From: Meconema thalassinum
Lineage: Eukaryota; Arthropoda; Insecta; Orthoptera; Tettigoniidae
Assembly (NCBI GenBank): GCA_946902985.2
Contig: OX336391.1
Span: 144,897,074 to 144,961,073 of the forward strand
DNA length: 64,000 bases
Direction: 5' to 3'
Shown piece after piece: positions 22,136-33,321 of this stretch; position 1 is the first letter of the stretch, and each line of letters opens with the position of its first letter. Made by a program: the position numbers and the translations under genes. Below the pieces are notes generated by a model. The model searched no databases and was not told the origin of the DNA. It was given only the letters and a program-made list of their open reading frames with translations.

Positions 22136-23660
22136 ACAAGTAGTTCCGTAAACTAAACAGCCTATTTTCATATATCCTACTTATGTTAACTACCACTATC
22201 TACATACAAAATTTCAGTTTGATTGCTGTAATAGATTCGTAGATATTGAGAACCGACTAAATATTTCGGATGGTTGCAATGTTGAATTTTATATATGTAG
22301 GTCCTAGAGTTATGTTCTGTTACATGAAGATTATTGTGTACGTGTAGCATTCAAACTTCAATTGCATGATTAGGACAAAAGAAGTAACAAGGAGATTTTA
22401 AAATTTCGCACAGCTGCCATCTTGTGGTTAAGGAAACAATTGAAATAAATTAGATGCCAGTGGATTAGAATTCGTATGAGGATTTACTGTACCAAGTTTC
22501 ACTGCACTCGGATGGTTAAATTGCGAGAAACGTCCAGGCGAATAAATATACTTCGCGTCGCCGCCATGTTGGATTTGTGATCACCAGGTTATTTAAAGTC
22601 ATATAGGTGAACTTAAGGTCATAGCCCCTATGAACATAAAAAATTCAGTTTGATTGCTATAATAGATTCGTAGATATTCAGAGCCGTCTAAATATTTCGA
22701 TTGGTCGCCATGTTAGATTGTTAAATGTATAGGTCATAGAGACAAGTACAATTAAAGGAAAATTATTGCGTTGGTTCATTATTCAAACTTTCACTTCGAT
22801 CGCATGATTACGCCACAAGAAATAAAAACTTAATTTTAAAATTCGCACAGCCACCATCTTGAGGTTATGTAAACAATGGAACTAAATTAGATACCAGTGC
22901 ATTACATTGTGTATACACATTTCCTGTAACTTACCAGATTTCATTCCGTTTGGAACATTAAATCGCGAGATATGTCAATTTGAAATTTTCAAATTCTCTT
23001 GGCCACCATGTTCGTTTTGTAGTTAACCGGTTTTTGAAGGTCCTATAGATGGACTTCCAGTAGAGGTCTTTATCTCCGTACAAAATTTCAGGGTGATACC
23101 GCTAATAGTTTCAGAGATATAGAATGCCGGTGACATACTTCGCACATCCGCCATCTTGTGGTTATGTAAACAATTGAACGAAGTTAGATGTCGGTGCATT
23201 ACAATGTGTATAAACATATACCGTACCAAGTTTTATTCCGTTTGGTTGGTTAAATCGCGAGAAACGTCTATTTAAAAGTCGCAAATTCGCGTGGCCGCCA
23301 TGTTGGCTTTGTAGTTACCAGTTTTTCAAAAGTCACATAGGTGAACTTTTACTAGTTCCCTTTATCACCGTAATAAATTCCAGGGTGATATCGGGAATAG
23401 TTTCGGAGATATTGAATGCTGGTGAAATATTTCGCACAGCCGCCATGTTGGATTGGTGAGACGTAATAAAATTTGAAGGACACGGTCGGGGTCGCCCGGA
23501 ATAGTGCTATGAACTTACCGATTTTCATTGAAATCGCTCCAGCCGTTTAAAAGTTATTAGGGACACACACACACACACACACACACCTCACACACGCGCA
23601 CACACACACGGACAAAAGGTGATCTCGTAAGCCTATTTTTTCAAAATTGAAAATAGGCTA
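22136..23660 (-). mobile_element. HINE-A copy 3a
   Basis: On minus, the 5' end AGCCTATTTTCAATTTTG (23641-23660 on plus) is followed by AAAAAATAGGCTTACGAG, TTTTGTCCGTG, a GT microsatellite (23568-23600) and central units rich in ATGGCGGC. The 3' end at 22136 has GTTTACGGAACTACTTGTT, a form of the terminal hairpin weakened by change. Its 5' end touches the 3' end of copy 3b without spacer. Confidence 0.78.
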
Positions 23661-25176
23661 AACAAGTAGTTCCGTGAAGAACTATACAGCCTATTTTCAT
23701 ATATCCTACTCATGTTAATTGCCTCTATCTACATACAAAATTTCAGTTTAATTGCTGTAACAGATTCGTAGATATTGAGAACCGTCTAAATATTTCATAT
23801 GGTCGCCAGGATGGATTTTTATTTTTGTACTATTACATTAAGATTATTGTGTACGTGTGGTATACAAACTTCAATCGCATGATTAGAACACAAGAAGTAA
23901 AAACGAGATTTTAAAATTACGCACAGCAGCCATCTTGTGATTATGCAAACAATTGAAATAAATTAGATGCCAGTGGATCAACATTTGTATAAGCATTTAA
24001 CGTGCAACGTTTCACGGCACTCGGATAGTTAATTCGCGAGAAACGTCCATTTTAATATTTATACTTCGCGTCACCGCCATGTTGGATTTGTGCTCACCAG
24101 GTTACTAAAAGTCCTACAGGTGAACATATGTTCATAGTCCTTATGAACATAAAAAGAATCAGTTTGGTTGCTGTAAAAGATTCATAGATATTGAGAACCG
24201 TCTAAATATTTCGGAAGCTCGCCATTTAGGATTGTTATATGTATAGGCCATAGAGTTACGTACCATTCAAGGACAATTGTTGCCTAGGTTCATTATTCAA
24301 ACTTTCACTTCGATCGCATGACTACGACACAAGAAATAAAAACATAATTTTAAAATTTCGCACAGCCGCCAATTTGAGGTTATGTAAACAATTGAATTAA
24401 ATTAGATGGCAGTGCATTACAAACTGCAAAATCATTTACTGTACCACATTTCACGGCGCTCAGAGAGTAAATTCACGAGAAATGGCTATTAAAATATTTC
24501 AAATTCGCTTGGTCGCCATGTTGGTTTTGTACTTTACAGGTTTATGAAATATACATAAGTACACTTGTATCAGTACCTTTTATCACCGTACAAAATTGCA
24601 GGGTGATATCTGTAATAGTTTCGGAGATATAGAATGTCAGTGAAATATTTCGCACAGCCGCCATTTTGAGGTTATGTAAACAATTGAACTAAATTACACT
24701 CCAGTTTATTACAATGTGTATAAACAATTGCTGTACCAAGTTTCATTACGTTTGGATAGTTAAATCGCGTGAAAAGTCTATTTAAAGTCTCAACTTCGCT
24801 TGGCCGCCATGTCGGTTTTGTAGTCACCAGGTTTTTGAAAGTCTCATAGGTGAACTTCTAGTAGTGCCCTTTATCACCGTACACAATTTCAGGGCGATAT
24901 CGTTAATAGTTTCGGAGATATTGAATGCTAGTGAAATATTTCGCACAGCCGCCATGTTGGATTGGTGAGACGTAACAAAATTTGAAGGGCACGGTCGAGG
25001 TCGGCAAGAATAGCGCTATGAACTTACCGAGTTTCATTGAAATCGCTCCAGCCGTTTAGAATTTATTAGGAGGGGACACACACACACCTCACACACACAA
25101 ACACACACACACACACGCACACACACGGACAAAAGGTGATCTCATAAGCCTATTTTTTCAAAATTGAAAATAGGCT
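23661..25176 (-). mobile_element. HINE-A copy 3b, tandem with 3a
   Basis: The 3' end starts at 23661 (AACAAGTAGTTCCGTGAAGA on plus, the complement of the stem-loop plus CTTGTT). The GAAAATAGGCT complement lies at 23689. The central units parallel copy 3a, and the 5' hairpin closes at 25176. Same strand and nearly the same unit order as 3a, hence a head-to-tail pair. Confidence 0.78.
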
Positions 25177-25279
25177 AAAAATCCATGGCGTGGGGCCCCC
25201 CGGACCGCGGGGCCCTTGGCGGTCGCTCTCCTCGCCCTCCCCTAGATCCGCCTCTGGGTTTCAGGGTACGTAGTAGGAC

Positions 25280-25375
25280 TGTTAATATCATTCGAATGTT
25301 TGAATCGACTACTTCGAATATTCATCAATTTGAAATCATTCGAACATTTGAAGTACTAGAGTATTTCGAATACTA
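25280..25375. repeat. TTCGAA-rich palindromic cluster
   Basis: TTCGAA or TTCGAA-like words recur about every 10-20 bp (ATTCGAATG, CTTCGAATATTC, ATTCGAACATTTG, TTTCGAATAC). No known element assigned. Confidence 0.5.
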
Positions 25376-26834
25376 AAATAAATCTTCTTCTTTCCTAGCA
25401 TATTTCCCATGTTGGCGCATGTTTCTTTGTTATTGTTCGCCACTTCTTCTTGTCAAGGACATCTTCAGGTTTGAGACCGCACACCAGTAGGTCTTCACTG
25501 ATTCTATCCATCCATCGTTTCTTTAGCCGCCCACGTGGTCGATGTCCTCCTGTATCGTATCGGAGGGCCATTTTTAGCCTATTTTCATGTATGAAAAAAA
25601 AAGGCTTATGAGCTCACCTTTTGTCTGTGTGCCTGTCTGTGTGCGTATGTGATGGTGTGTCCCCCCTAATAACTTCTAAACGACTGGAGCTATTTCAATA
25701 AAACTCGGTAAGTTCATAACACTATTCCGGACAACCTCGACCGTGCCCTTCAAACTTTGTTACGTCTCACCAATCCAACATGGCGGCTGTGCGAAATATT
25801 TCACCTGCATTCAATATCTCTGAAACTATTACTGATATCGCCCTGGAATTTTGTAAGATGACAAATGGAACTACTAGAAGTTCACCTATGTGACTTTTGA
25901 AAATCTGGTAACTACAAAATCAACATGGCGGCCAAGCGAATTTGCGACTTTCAAATAGATGTTTCTTGCGATTTAACCAACCAAACGCATTAAAAATTGG
26001 TACAGTATATGTTTATACACATTGTAATGCACCGACATCTAACTTCGTTCAATTGTTTACGTAACCTCAAGATGGCGGCTGTGCGAAATATTTCACTGGC
26101 ATTCTATATCTCTGAAACTATTAGCGGTATCACCCTGAAATTTTGTACGGGGATAAAGGCCTATACTGGAAGTTCATCTATAAGACCTTCAAAAACCGGT
26201 TAACTACAAAACGAATATGGCGGCCAAGTGAATTTGAAAATTTTAAATAGACCTTTCTCGCTATTTAATGATCCAAGCGCAATAAAACTTGGTACAGGTA
26301 ATGTTTATACACATTGTAATGTACTGGTATCTAATTTATTTCAATTGTTTACATAACCTCAAGATGGCGGCTGTGCGAATTTTAAAATTAAGTTTTTATT
26401 TCTTGTATCGTAGCGTCGAAGTGAAAGTTTGAATAATGAACCTACGCAATAATTTTTCTTTAATGGTACATGACTCTATGGCCTATACATAAAACAATCC
26501 GACATGGCGACCATCCGAAATATTTAGATGGATCTCAATATCTACGAATCTATTACAGCAATCAAACTGAAGTTTTGTGTGTTGATAGAGGTAATTAACA
26601 TAATTAGGATATATGAACAAGATGTTCAGTAAAGAACATATAGCCTACTTTCTCCTAAATGTATGAGTATAGTTATAACTCGTTGTTATTATCAAAGCGT
26701 ATAATAGAACTATTCTTTGTTGAAGACCTTAGAAACGATTTACCTCTACCAAACGCCACAACCTAGATAAAAACTGCTACCATCATTGAAGAAAGAAAGA
26801 TAAGAAGTATCTAAAGAATGTTATGGATCTGGAG

Positions 26835-27095
26835 ACATAATCGACCGGACTGGTGGCGTGGCTCAGCGGTAACGTTCTCGCTTGCTGGACCGTATGTTTC
26901 AGCTTCGTATCCTGGCGCAGTCAGCTGGCATTTGAGGGTGCACAAATGCGAGGGAGCCGTGTTAGTAGATTTACTGGCACGTTCAAGATCCCCTTCGGGA
27001 CAAAATTATGGCACCCCGGCGTCTCTAAAAGCAACAGTAGTTAAAAGGGTCGTAAAACCAATAACATTATTATTATTATTACATAATCGGCCTGA
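26835..27095 (+). repeat. SINE-F copy 2 with TSD
   Basis: The copy spans 26850-27080. Box A is GTGGCTCAGCGGTAACGTTC, then GCGCAGTCAGCTGGCATTTG, CGAGGGAGCCGTG, GGCACCCCGGCGTCTC and a TTA-repeat tail. TSD ACATAATCG(A/G)CC(G/T)GA is at 26835-26849 and 27081-27095. Confidence 0.88.
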
Positions 27096-27772
27096 CGCGG
27101 GCAACATCCAACTTTGAGTTGAGGCATGTCTTTACACGTCTGGCTGCGTATGACTTTCACAACCCTAATTGAATTAACAAATCTTTCCATGACCCTACAG
27201 AGACGTGTGTATACCAACTATGTGGATATTTTCGATTGCTATTTGGCTGAAATAAAAGTATTAATTAATATCCTGAACTAGCACCAACGGTAGAGTTCAG
27301 ATACTATGTGGAATCGTTTTGTTCTTTACTTCAATTAACATTTTCAAATAACGCACAATAGGCTGTTACAAATCCTTTAAAATAAAAAGTAAAAATGTAT
27401 CGTAGTATCATCTTGTCATTCTTCAAGTTCGATGCGCATAGAATGCCAATGGTATAGTAATAAATGGAGCCCCACGTAGACTAGTCGTGACATCTAGTGG
27501 TGAAATATCGAATAATATAATCCTAACAGAGCGAGTGCATTCTAGTGGCCAGAAGAAGAAACTTTTCAATAAAATCTGGAAGTTAATAAGTAGGTCAGCG
27601 TGCAGTTACCTTTTTGGCAGATAGATGTCTCGAGTAAATCTGCTGGCGAATTATGTTTTAATTAAATATATATTTTACACCATAATATGCACAATATAAC
27701 GCTTAATTTTAAAACATCTGAGTCATTACAAAACAATAAACATATAACATTTCAAGCAAAAAACCTAGCTCT

Positions 27773-27841
27773 GATCGGGTTTGAACCATAGGCATTTGAG
27801 CGATAGGCTAACGCTCTACCACTGAGCTAATTGTGTCAACG
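27773..27841 (-). repeat. tRNA-like sequence, pseudogene or SINE head
   Basis: The minus strand has a perfect-looking box A (TTAGCTCAGTGGTAGAGCG) and box B (GGTTCAAACCC). The flanks that should form the acceptor stem (ACACAAT against GATCAGA) do not pair, so I do not call a functional tRNA gene. It lies in the interior of HINE-B copy 3. Confidence 0.6.
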
Positions 27842-28504
27842 AATATCGTTCTATATAAAATGACTTACATAGAATTTGTTAGCAAATAATGATTTATACT
27901 AAACGATTTCATCACTGGAGTATATTATTTATATATAAAGCATTTCATACAAAGTTTATTTATTTTGTATCAGTACGCTATATTGCATGCAATACTCAAA
28001 TTAGTGAAATATAAGTCAGGCACAAGATATCCGCTGCCATCTTGTCTTATTACTGAATCGGCTCAGCTTTTTAAAATCACGTCTGCACTATAGTATTACA
28101 AAATATACTTTTAATTTCGAACGTGCCTCTTCCTTTAGAACAGTTAAAACGATTCTCGGCTCGATAATCGGAACTGGTGGGTCCCATGATATGGATTATA
28201 AAGTTTGCATAATTCGCACGGCCGCCATCCTGAAATGGTATGGCGGACGACCTTGTAGTTTGGTCACAAGACGCATCCTATACGAAGGTATGTTGTTACC
28301 AAATTTGGTAGAGATCGGATGATTTGGTTAGTCGTTATTTGATTTTACGTTTTGAACGTTTGAGTGGCCGCCATTCAGTTTTAGTAAAGATGGCGGCGAT
28401 ATAAAACATGACACTGAGGTGTCCTTTGCTAGTGCTACCTTTGTATGAAATTTCGTTCAATTCGCGTTCACCGTGTTCGAATTGATAGGGGGGGACAGAC
28501 ATTC

Positions 28505-28630
28505 AGAGTACACACACTCACACACACACACAGACACACACACACACACACACACACAGACTCACACACACACATACACACACACACACACAGACTCACA
28601 CACACACATACACACACACAGACAGACACA
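28505..28630. repeat. CA/CAGA microsatellite of HINE-B
   Basis: Long CA runs interrupted by CAGACTCACACA and CATACACA. The open frames across it on both strands are artefacts. Confidence 0.9.
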
Positions 28631-28999
28631 CTTTTTTCGCCCTGTGTTGATCTCATAAGTCTACTTTCATTTTTTGCAAAAATCGAAAGTAGGCTAAAAA
28701 ATAGGCTGTAGGCCCTATAGTTCTTCACGGAACCACTTGTTATCACAGAGTTCTCATCACTTCTAGTGACATGCCCATACCAGCGAAGACGTGCTTCCCT
28801 CATTTTGCCATTAATTGTTGCAACTCTCGTTTTCTTCCTTACATGTTCATTTCTGAAATGGTCAAGTCTTGTAATACCCATGGACCAACGCAGCATTTTT
28901 ATTTTCATACCATGGAGGGCTTATTTGTGTTCGGTTGAAGCTGGCCAACATTCTGTGCCATAGAGTGCCGCTGGCCTTATCATGGTCAAGACTAAAATA

Positions 29000-29325
29000 A
29001 ATCGTACAATTTCAATATTTGAATTATTTGAAGCTGATAAGTAATTAAGTATCCCAAAATCACAGCAATCGGTGTAAATAAATATATCCAGCGGTCGATT
29101 TGTTCGAAGCAGTGGAAAATCCATAGGTTATATGGTGATTAACCCCTTCTTCATTCAGCATCACTTGTTATCTCTTTCTTTCATTTATTCTTTTCTTCTT
29201 TATTTATTTTTTCTTTTCTCCTCGTTTCTATGTTCAGTATAATTATTTGAACATTTGATGATTTATCGAGTATTTCAAGGGACAGGGAAAAAACTTCAGA
29301 TTATCGAGAGATTCAAATTAACGAG
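29000..29325. other. AT-rich unassigned sequence
   Basis: Contains TTGAA-rich text similar in feel to 25280-25375, and otherwise nothing assignable. Confidence 0.35.
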
Positions 29326-29327
29326 TG

Positions 29328-29353
29328 CCAAATTATCGAGAGTCGACTGTACC
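29328..29353. mobile_element. pogo/Tigger-like terminal repeat remnant
   Basis: AATTATCGAGAGTCGACTGTA resembles the terminal inverted repeat of pogo/Tigger-type Tc1-mariner relatives, followed by TA. The partner end was not clearly found; a nearby ATTATCGAGAG (29310) may be internal. Confidence 0.4.
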
Positions 29354-29735
29354 AGAATTTAAGTGGAAACACCATAAGAGAACAAGTAAAATATTAGAAA
29401 GGGAAGGAAAATATTCTAACTATTTGAAGAATGAGGTTTGAGGCACTTGGAAGGATGTAGAGAGGAAAGAAAGAGAGATCGTCTCAAAGTAAATGAAAAG
29501 AAACGCACCCTCCTCAGCAATCCCTCATGGTCGCCAACTATCGATTTCGTTAACTATGAGTCCAAGTGATTGGAGCCCCCTTAGTATCACCCAGGATGCA
29601 ACATGCGAGGTGGGCTACACACCTTGTCCTTTAAGGTACTGGTACCCCTGAGAATAGGCAGAGAATGTCCTGGAAGAAATTAAGGGTTTCTGACTCCTCG
29701 AAATATAAGAGTATCAGGAAAGAAAAAAGTTGTTG
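29354..29735. other. unassigned sequence
   Basis: No recognisable gene or repeat. Confidence 0.35.
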
Positions 29736-29739
29736 TTGT

Positions 29740-30118
29740 TGTTGATGCATTAGAGGGGTCTTGTGACATCGTGGCCATGTATCTCCGTGTACTTGGCTGT
29801 GGGATTGTAGAATTTGTTTTATAACCTGCGTTATTGTGCTGACTGTATTCGTGTCTGTAGTTGTCATTCAGATGAGGATAATGAATGAGACGGCTGTAAC
29901 ATTAATTTAGAAACCATCCCAGCATTCACCTGGAGTAGAAGTGGGGAAACCACGCAAAACCATTTCCAGGATGGCCGAGGTGGAAATCGAACCCACCTCT
30001 TCTCAGGTTTGCCTCACGAGGCTGAGTGTACCCCATTCCAGCCCTCAGACCAGAATTAAATTTTTTGGCAAAGCGGGAATCGAACCCGGGCCTTCGTGGT
30101 GACAGCCAAGAATGGTAG
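29740..30118 (-). repeat. SINE-J/D-tail chimera, copy 1
   Basis: The first 150 bp on plus are the SINE-D tail in complement (GGGGTCTTGTGACATCG, GGATTGTAGAATTTG, TTATTGTGCTGACTGTATTC). Then on minus comes the SINE-J unit with TGGTTTCCCCACTTCTACTC, CTCGTGAGGCAAACC, TGGAATGGGGTACACTCAGC, and head GGCCCGGGTTCGATTCCCGC. The same head-plus-tail order occurs at 57868, so it is a family and not a chance join. Confidence 0.75.
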
Positions 30119-30277
30119 TCAGAACACAAGGAGGTGGACGGAAAGAAAATACAGGGCCCAAATAAGATAGAATAATGTGATTCCCTAGGCCGCGGATACG
30201 CGGTCTATTACAGTACATTCCGGATAGAAAGACAATCAGAGTTGACCAAGAGAGGTCGACAGTAAATATGAATCACT

Positions 30278-30621
30278 ATGCGGAACGGGTAGCCTCCATG
30301 CCTTAGGCGGTAGCACGCTGGCCTCTCACCGATGGGTCCGTGGTTCAAATCCAGGTCACTCCATGTGAGATCTGTGCTGGGCAATACGGAGGCAGACAGG
30401 TTATTCTCCGGGTACTCCGGTTTTCCCTGTCAACAATTTCATTCCAGCAACACTATTTCATTTCATCTGTCATTCCTTTATTCAGTGCCTCAGAGGAGTG
30501 CTACAGGCTTCGGCAGCCGGCACAGTTCATATCCTCGCCACTAGATGGGGGGGCTTCATTCATTCCATCCCTGGCCCGGTCGGTCGACTGGAAGGAGGCT
30601 GTGAATTTTCATGCGGAACGG
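30278..30621 (+). repeat. SINE-G copy 1 with TSD
   Basis: The copy spans 30289-30610. The head is GTAGCCTCCATGCCTTAGGC, GGTAGCACGCTGGCCTCTC, with box B GTGGTTCAAATCC. The body has GGGTACTCCGGTTTTCCCTG and the CTCGCCACTAGATGGGGG block. TSD ATGCGGAACGG is at 30278-30288 and 30611-30621. Confidence 0.9.
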
Positions 30622-31311
30622 ATTGTTATGTCATTAGCTCCTTAAAACCAAGAAGATGCAGCAACAAAAGAGAACGGAATGAAATGCCATTCTGGATATT
30701 ACTGACTCGGGAATTCTCTGGCTTAGGGGCAGATAACCTAGCCGTTCCGTCATAATTCTGTGACTACAGTTTATTAATTTGCTATTCATAGAAAGGACGA
30801 TAATTATAGGGCACTCAATGCGAAGTCGCGGAAAAGGCCATTGGGCGTGGAATTTGTATTTGATTATGTGTCATCAATGCCATGAAATGAGGGCCATTCA
30901 TTTGGTGTCTGCCCACTCATGAAGTGAAAGGAGTCGCTCTCAGATTCATTAAAAGCGCTGGATATCATACAGGTCAAACCAATCAAAAGTACAGAGTGGT
31001 AGAGATAATTCTAGTTTCTAAAAATATGAAATTAAATTTTCCTGGTGCCGAGAATATTAGAACACAAAGCTGCAATACACCTCGCTTATTTTCTTTTCTC
31101 TTCATTGAGTGTTTCTTTGCCCACAATATTGTTTTCTTCCAGTAATCAGGTAATTTGTTGGAGCTACTCCGGAATGATAAACCCACGCTGGTATTACTTT
31201 ACTTAATTTGAAAACAGACTCGAAGCCAAGGGATGTAACTGTCAGTGGCTTGTTGATGGAATGATCTCTCCTCTCTCTATCCATCTCATATTTCCATTCT
31301 TTCTCTCTACT
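30622..31311. other. unassigned sequence
   Basis: Includes GGGGCAGATAACCTAGCCGT (about 30726), resembling a retroposon tail motif also seen at 60078, and otherwise nothing recognised. Confidence 0.35.
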
Positions 31312-32166
31312 TATAAGGTGTGTTCAAAAAGTAACGAGCCGGAGGCATAAATACAGAAACCAGTACCTGTATGTTAGAAGTATTGGCCATGGCTGTTGAG
31401 GTACTTGTCCCACTGTGACACGAGGCCGTGAATGGCTGTCTCATAAAATTCCCTGGGCTGCGATGTGAACCAGTTCTGCACGTACAGCTGGACGTCGGCG
31501 TCCGAGGTGAATCGTTGGCCCCGCAGAGCCCTTTTCAGGGGACCCAACATTGTGTAATCACAGGGAGAGAGGACTGGACTGTATGGAGGGTGGCCGAGAA
31601 CCTCCATTTGAATTTCTGCAGGAGTGCCGCGACTGTGTTGGCCGTATGAAGTCGTGCATTGTCGTGGAGCGACCACGGCGGCTATGGCGTTCACTGTCAC
31701 TTGGCGGTCCTGGGTAATGAGTGCATCAACCAGCTGGACGTTGTCATCGGTAATGCAGGGGGATGACCCAGACCGGGCATCATCGGCTAACGACACCCGT
31801 CCTTCCCTGAAGCGCTTGTGCCACGCCTTGACCCTTGCAAGGGACATGCAGTGTTCGCCTTACACTTGTGACATTCCGTTCCCCTTACTCCTTCCGCTGT
31901 CAGAAACCGAACAACACCTCTTTGCTCTTCGTTTGAAGCCTCCATGTCACTGTTTGCACTGCGACTGGCAGCGTTGGACGATTGATGCATGCTGCTGCTC
32001 GCTTTGTATCGTCACGTGACGTGCACGCGTGCCCTCTAGTGACGGACTGTGACCTTCCACGCTCTGGTGGGTACCACACCTCGTTACGCACGCCACGATT
32101 AGCCGATGTCGTCACCGATTTGCGCATTCCAGCCTCCGGCTCGTTACTTTTTGAACGCACCTTATA
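31312..32166 (-). mobile_element. mariner element, internally deleted
   Basis: TIRs of about 30 bp: TAAGGTGTGTTCAAAAAGTA from 31314, and its complement TACTTTTTGAACGCACCTTA to 32164 with one mismatch in this part. TA duplications lie at 31312-31313 and 32165-32166. Total length is 851 bp against about 1.3 kb for full mariners, so roughly 0.4 kb is missing, mostly from the catalytic centre. Both TIRs are intact, so it could in principle be a substrate for a related transposase (inference). Confidence 0.93.
31374..31945 (-). pseudogene. mariner transposase, deleted and frameshifted
   Basis: N-terminal residues starting MEASNEEQRGVVRFLTAEG lie at 31945-31850. A frameshift near 31850 leads to ARVKAWHKRFREGRVSLADD, the second helix-turn-helix area. 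The chain then jumps to the C-terminal catalytic block HPPYSPVLSPCDY (the third catalytic Asp region of the DD34D set) and QPREFYETAIHGLVSQWDKY. The part bearing the first two catalytic Asp residues is deleted. A one-base loss near 31606 shifts the stretch just before the HPPYSP block. Not functional. Confidence 0.9.
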
Positions 32167-32219
32167 CTTTATTAGGTACTGTGGAAATTTGAAGCCATTC
32201 CTTATTCAGTGTTGTCTAT

Positions 32220-32405
32220 ACAAATTGTATTTTGCTGCTTTTCAGTCGGTCAACACCATTGTGCCCAATGAATTGGGTGGGGGTACAAGTTATAAATATG
32301 CGGTAGTCTATAAGTGAGCATCGCTGTGAGGAGAACAATACCAAGTTAAGTGTACATTATAATTAGTTTCTTCTAGTGCATGCTAAAATTTGTTATTTGA
32401 TTTAT
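32220..32405 (+). repeat. recurrent repeat N, copy 1
   Basis: TTTTCAGTCGGTCAACACC, ATTGTGCCCAATGAATTGGG and GGGTACAAGTTATAAATATG recur inverted at about 47270-47340 and partly at 15427. Class not identified. Confidence 0.65.
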
Positions 32406-32406
32406 T

Positions 32407-33321
32407 ATTATATCTAGGGCCCGGAGGTTGATGACATGCCATCTTTTTACTGAGCTGTCTAAAACAATGCTGAAGTACATAGAAACTCCGGACGGGGCAT
32501 CCCGTCTTCAAATATGTCATTTTTATTTTGCATCTTTTTTCATTTTTTGCTATTTTTCCATTTTAAGAGCATTTTTTAAAAGTTTGGTAGACTTTTGGGA
32601 CTTATTTTAGGGAAATTGGCCTTTTGAGGTCATCTTTTTCTAATTTAGTCAAGTTACAGCTTTATATGAGGCAGTTACGTCTCTCTGAGTTAAGAAGAAG
32701 CTAGTAGCTGACACAAGATAATTTAAAATTTGAAATATTGATTCCATTTTCTTAATCAACCGGGTGGAAACTAGTCTTGGCAACAATCGTGGCGAAAATG
32801 CTGCGGGTATTGCATCCAAATTTAAAAAAGTGCTAGATAAAAACACCGGGTATAAAACATTATGCAAAATCTCAGACATTATTTCTGGTGAAAACTACTG
32901 CATGGATCAGTTTGAGGAGGATTTAGCAGCAAGCGATCTTCCTCACTTCAAGTACGCTCCGATCACATCAGTCGAAGTTGATCGCAGCTATTCGAGATAT
33001 AAAAACTTGTTGGCTGATAACCGCAGACCATTTACATTTGACAACATCAGAATGACTTTCGTAGTGCAGTGAAACTCAGATTAAAGTGAACAGAAGCGTT
33101 TTGTTAAGTGCTAGAAATCTACTGTATTGTGATTGATTTTTCAGTTTGAGCTTAAGATGTAATTTTTGAAATATTGGCGAGTTTATTATTATAAGATAAT
33201 TTTCTCCATTTAATAGTGCATTTTTCGAATTTTTAGGTCAATTATTACAGTCATTTTTGAAAGTTTTAAGTGCATTTTTTAATCTTTTTTACGGCATCAA
33301 CAGCCGGGACCTAATTATAAC
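32407..33321 (+). mobile_element. hAT element with TIRs and 8-bp TSD
   Basis: The element spans 32415-33313. Ends TAGGGCCCGGAGGTTGAT and ATCAACAGCCGGGACCTA are imperfect inverted repeats. Octamers ATTATATC (32407-32414) and ATTATAAC (33314-33321) match at 7 of 8 positions. Length 899 bp, so it is a deletion derivative; flanking poly-T text with GTGCATTTTT motifs is typical of the non-coding ends of this element. Confidence 0.8.
32764..33072 (+). pseudogene. hAT transposase C-terminal dimerisation domain
   Basis: A 102-codon frame ends with VDRSYSRYKNLLADNRRPF followed by TFDNIRMTFVVQ and a stop. This is the conserved C-terminal hAT dimerisation motif (V.RSFSRYK..L.DNRR.F...N) of CGGBP1-like insect transposases. 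The frame is open and reaches a natural stop, but the BED finger and DDE core are gone. Preceding residues IASKFKKVLDKNTGYKTL fit the same region. Confidence 0.8.

Larger units (their letters stand above)
21747..25256. mobile_element. hAT-like element carrying two nested HINE-A copies
   Basis: The left end CAGTGGCGGATCCAGGCCTT (from 21747) and the right end CCTAGATCCGCCTCTG (to 25256) are near-perfect inverted repeats of the CAGNGGCGGATC type found in hAT MITEs. Only about 390 bp on the left and 80 bp on the right belong to it; the rest is HINE-A. No transposase is visible. A matching 8-bp TSD was not evident. Confidence 0.6.
26617..28696 (-). mobile_element. HINE-B copy 3 nested in HINE-A
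   Basis: The 3' end complement AACAAGATGTTCAGTAAAG starts at 26617. The 5' hairpin AGCCTACTTTCGATTTTTGC complement ends at 28696, after CA microsatellites at 28510-28628. Only one to two recognisable central units remain (28205-28480). The interior 26720-28080 is unrelated sequence containing a SINE-F and a tRNA-like segment, so this is a long or composite variant. No helicase or Rep domain was found in its interior. Confidence 0.65.
25571..28743 (+). mobile_element. HINE-A copy 2, interrupted by HINE-B copy 3
   Basis: The 5' end TTTTTAGCCTATTTTCATG starts at 25571. GT-rich text and three to four central units follow up to ATATGA at 26616. After the inserted HINE-B, the 3' end resumes at about 28697 (ATAGGCTG...TATAGTTCTTCACGGAACCA) and stops with CTTGT at about 28743. 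Flanks GGGCCA and TTATCACAG are contiguous in the LINE, consistent with T^T insertion. Confidence 0.75.
25385..28990 (-). pseudogene. LINE fragment split by nested HINEs
   Basis: Two flanking pieces join into one LINE ORF2 C-terminus on minus. The right piece (28744-28990) gives [20 protein letters not shown] and [19 protein letters not shown]. The left piece (25385-25571) continues with MALRYDTGGHRPRGRLKKRW and MDRISEDL. Removing the inserted HINE-A restores reading across the break, which identifies the insertion point. The copy lacks the RT core. Confidence 0.78.

Noticed and set aside
27773..27841. Functional tRNA gene
   Set aside because: A and B boxes are good, but the acceptor stem does not pair and the anticodon arm is unclear.
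28445..28908. Open frames of 61-146 codons across the CA/GT microsatellite
   Set aside because: They are His/Thr or Cys/Val dipeptide runs from the microsatellite, the 146-codon one fused by chance to a real LINE relic.
32764..33072. Domesticated hAT-derived host gene
   Set aside because: The frame is only the C-terminal domain and lies between TIRs with a TSD, so it is a deleted transposon.
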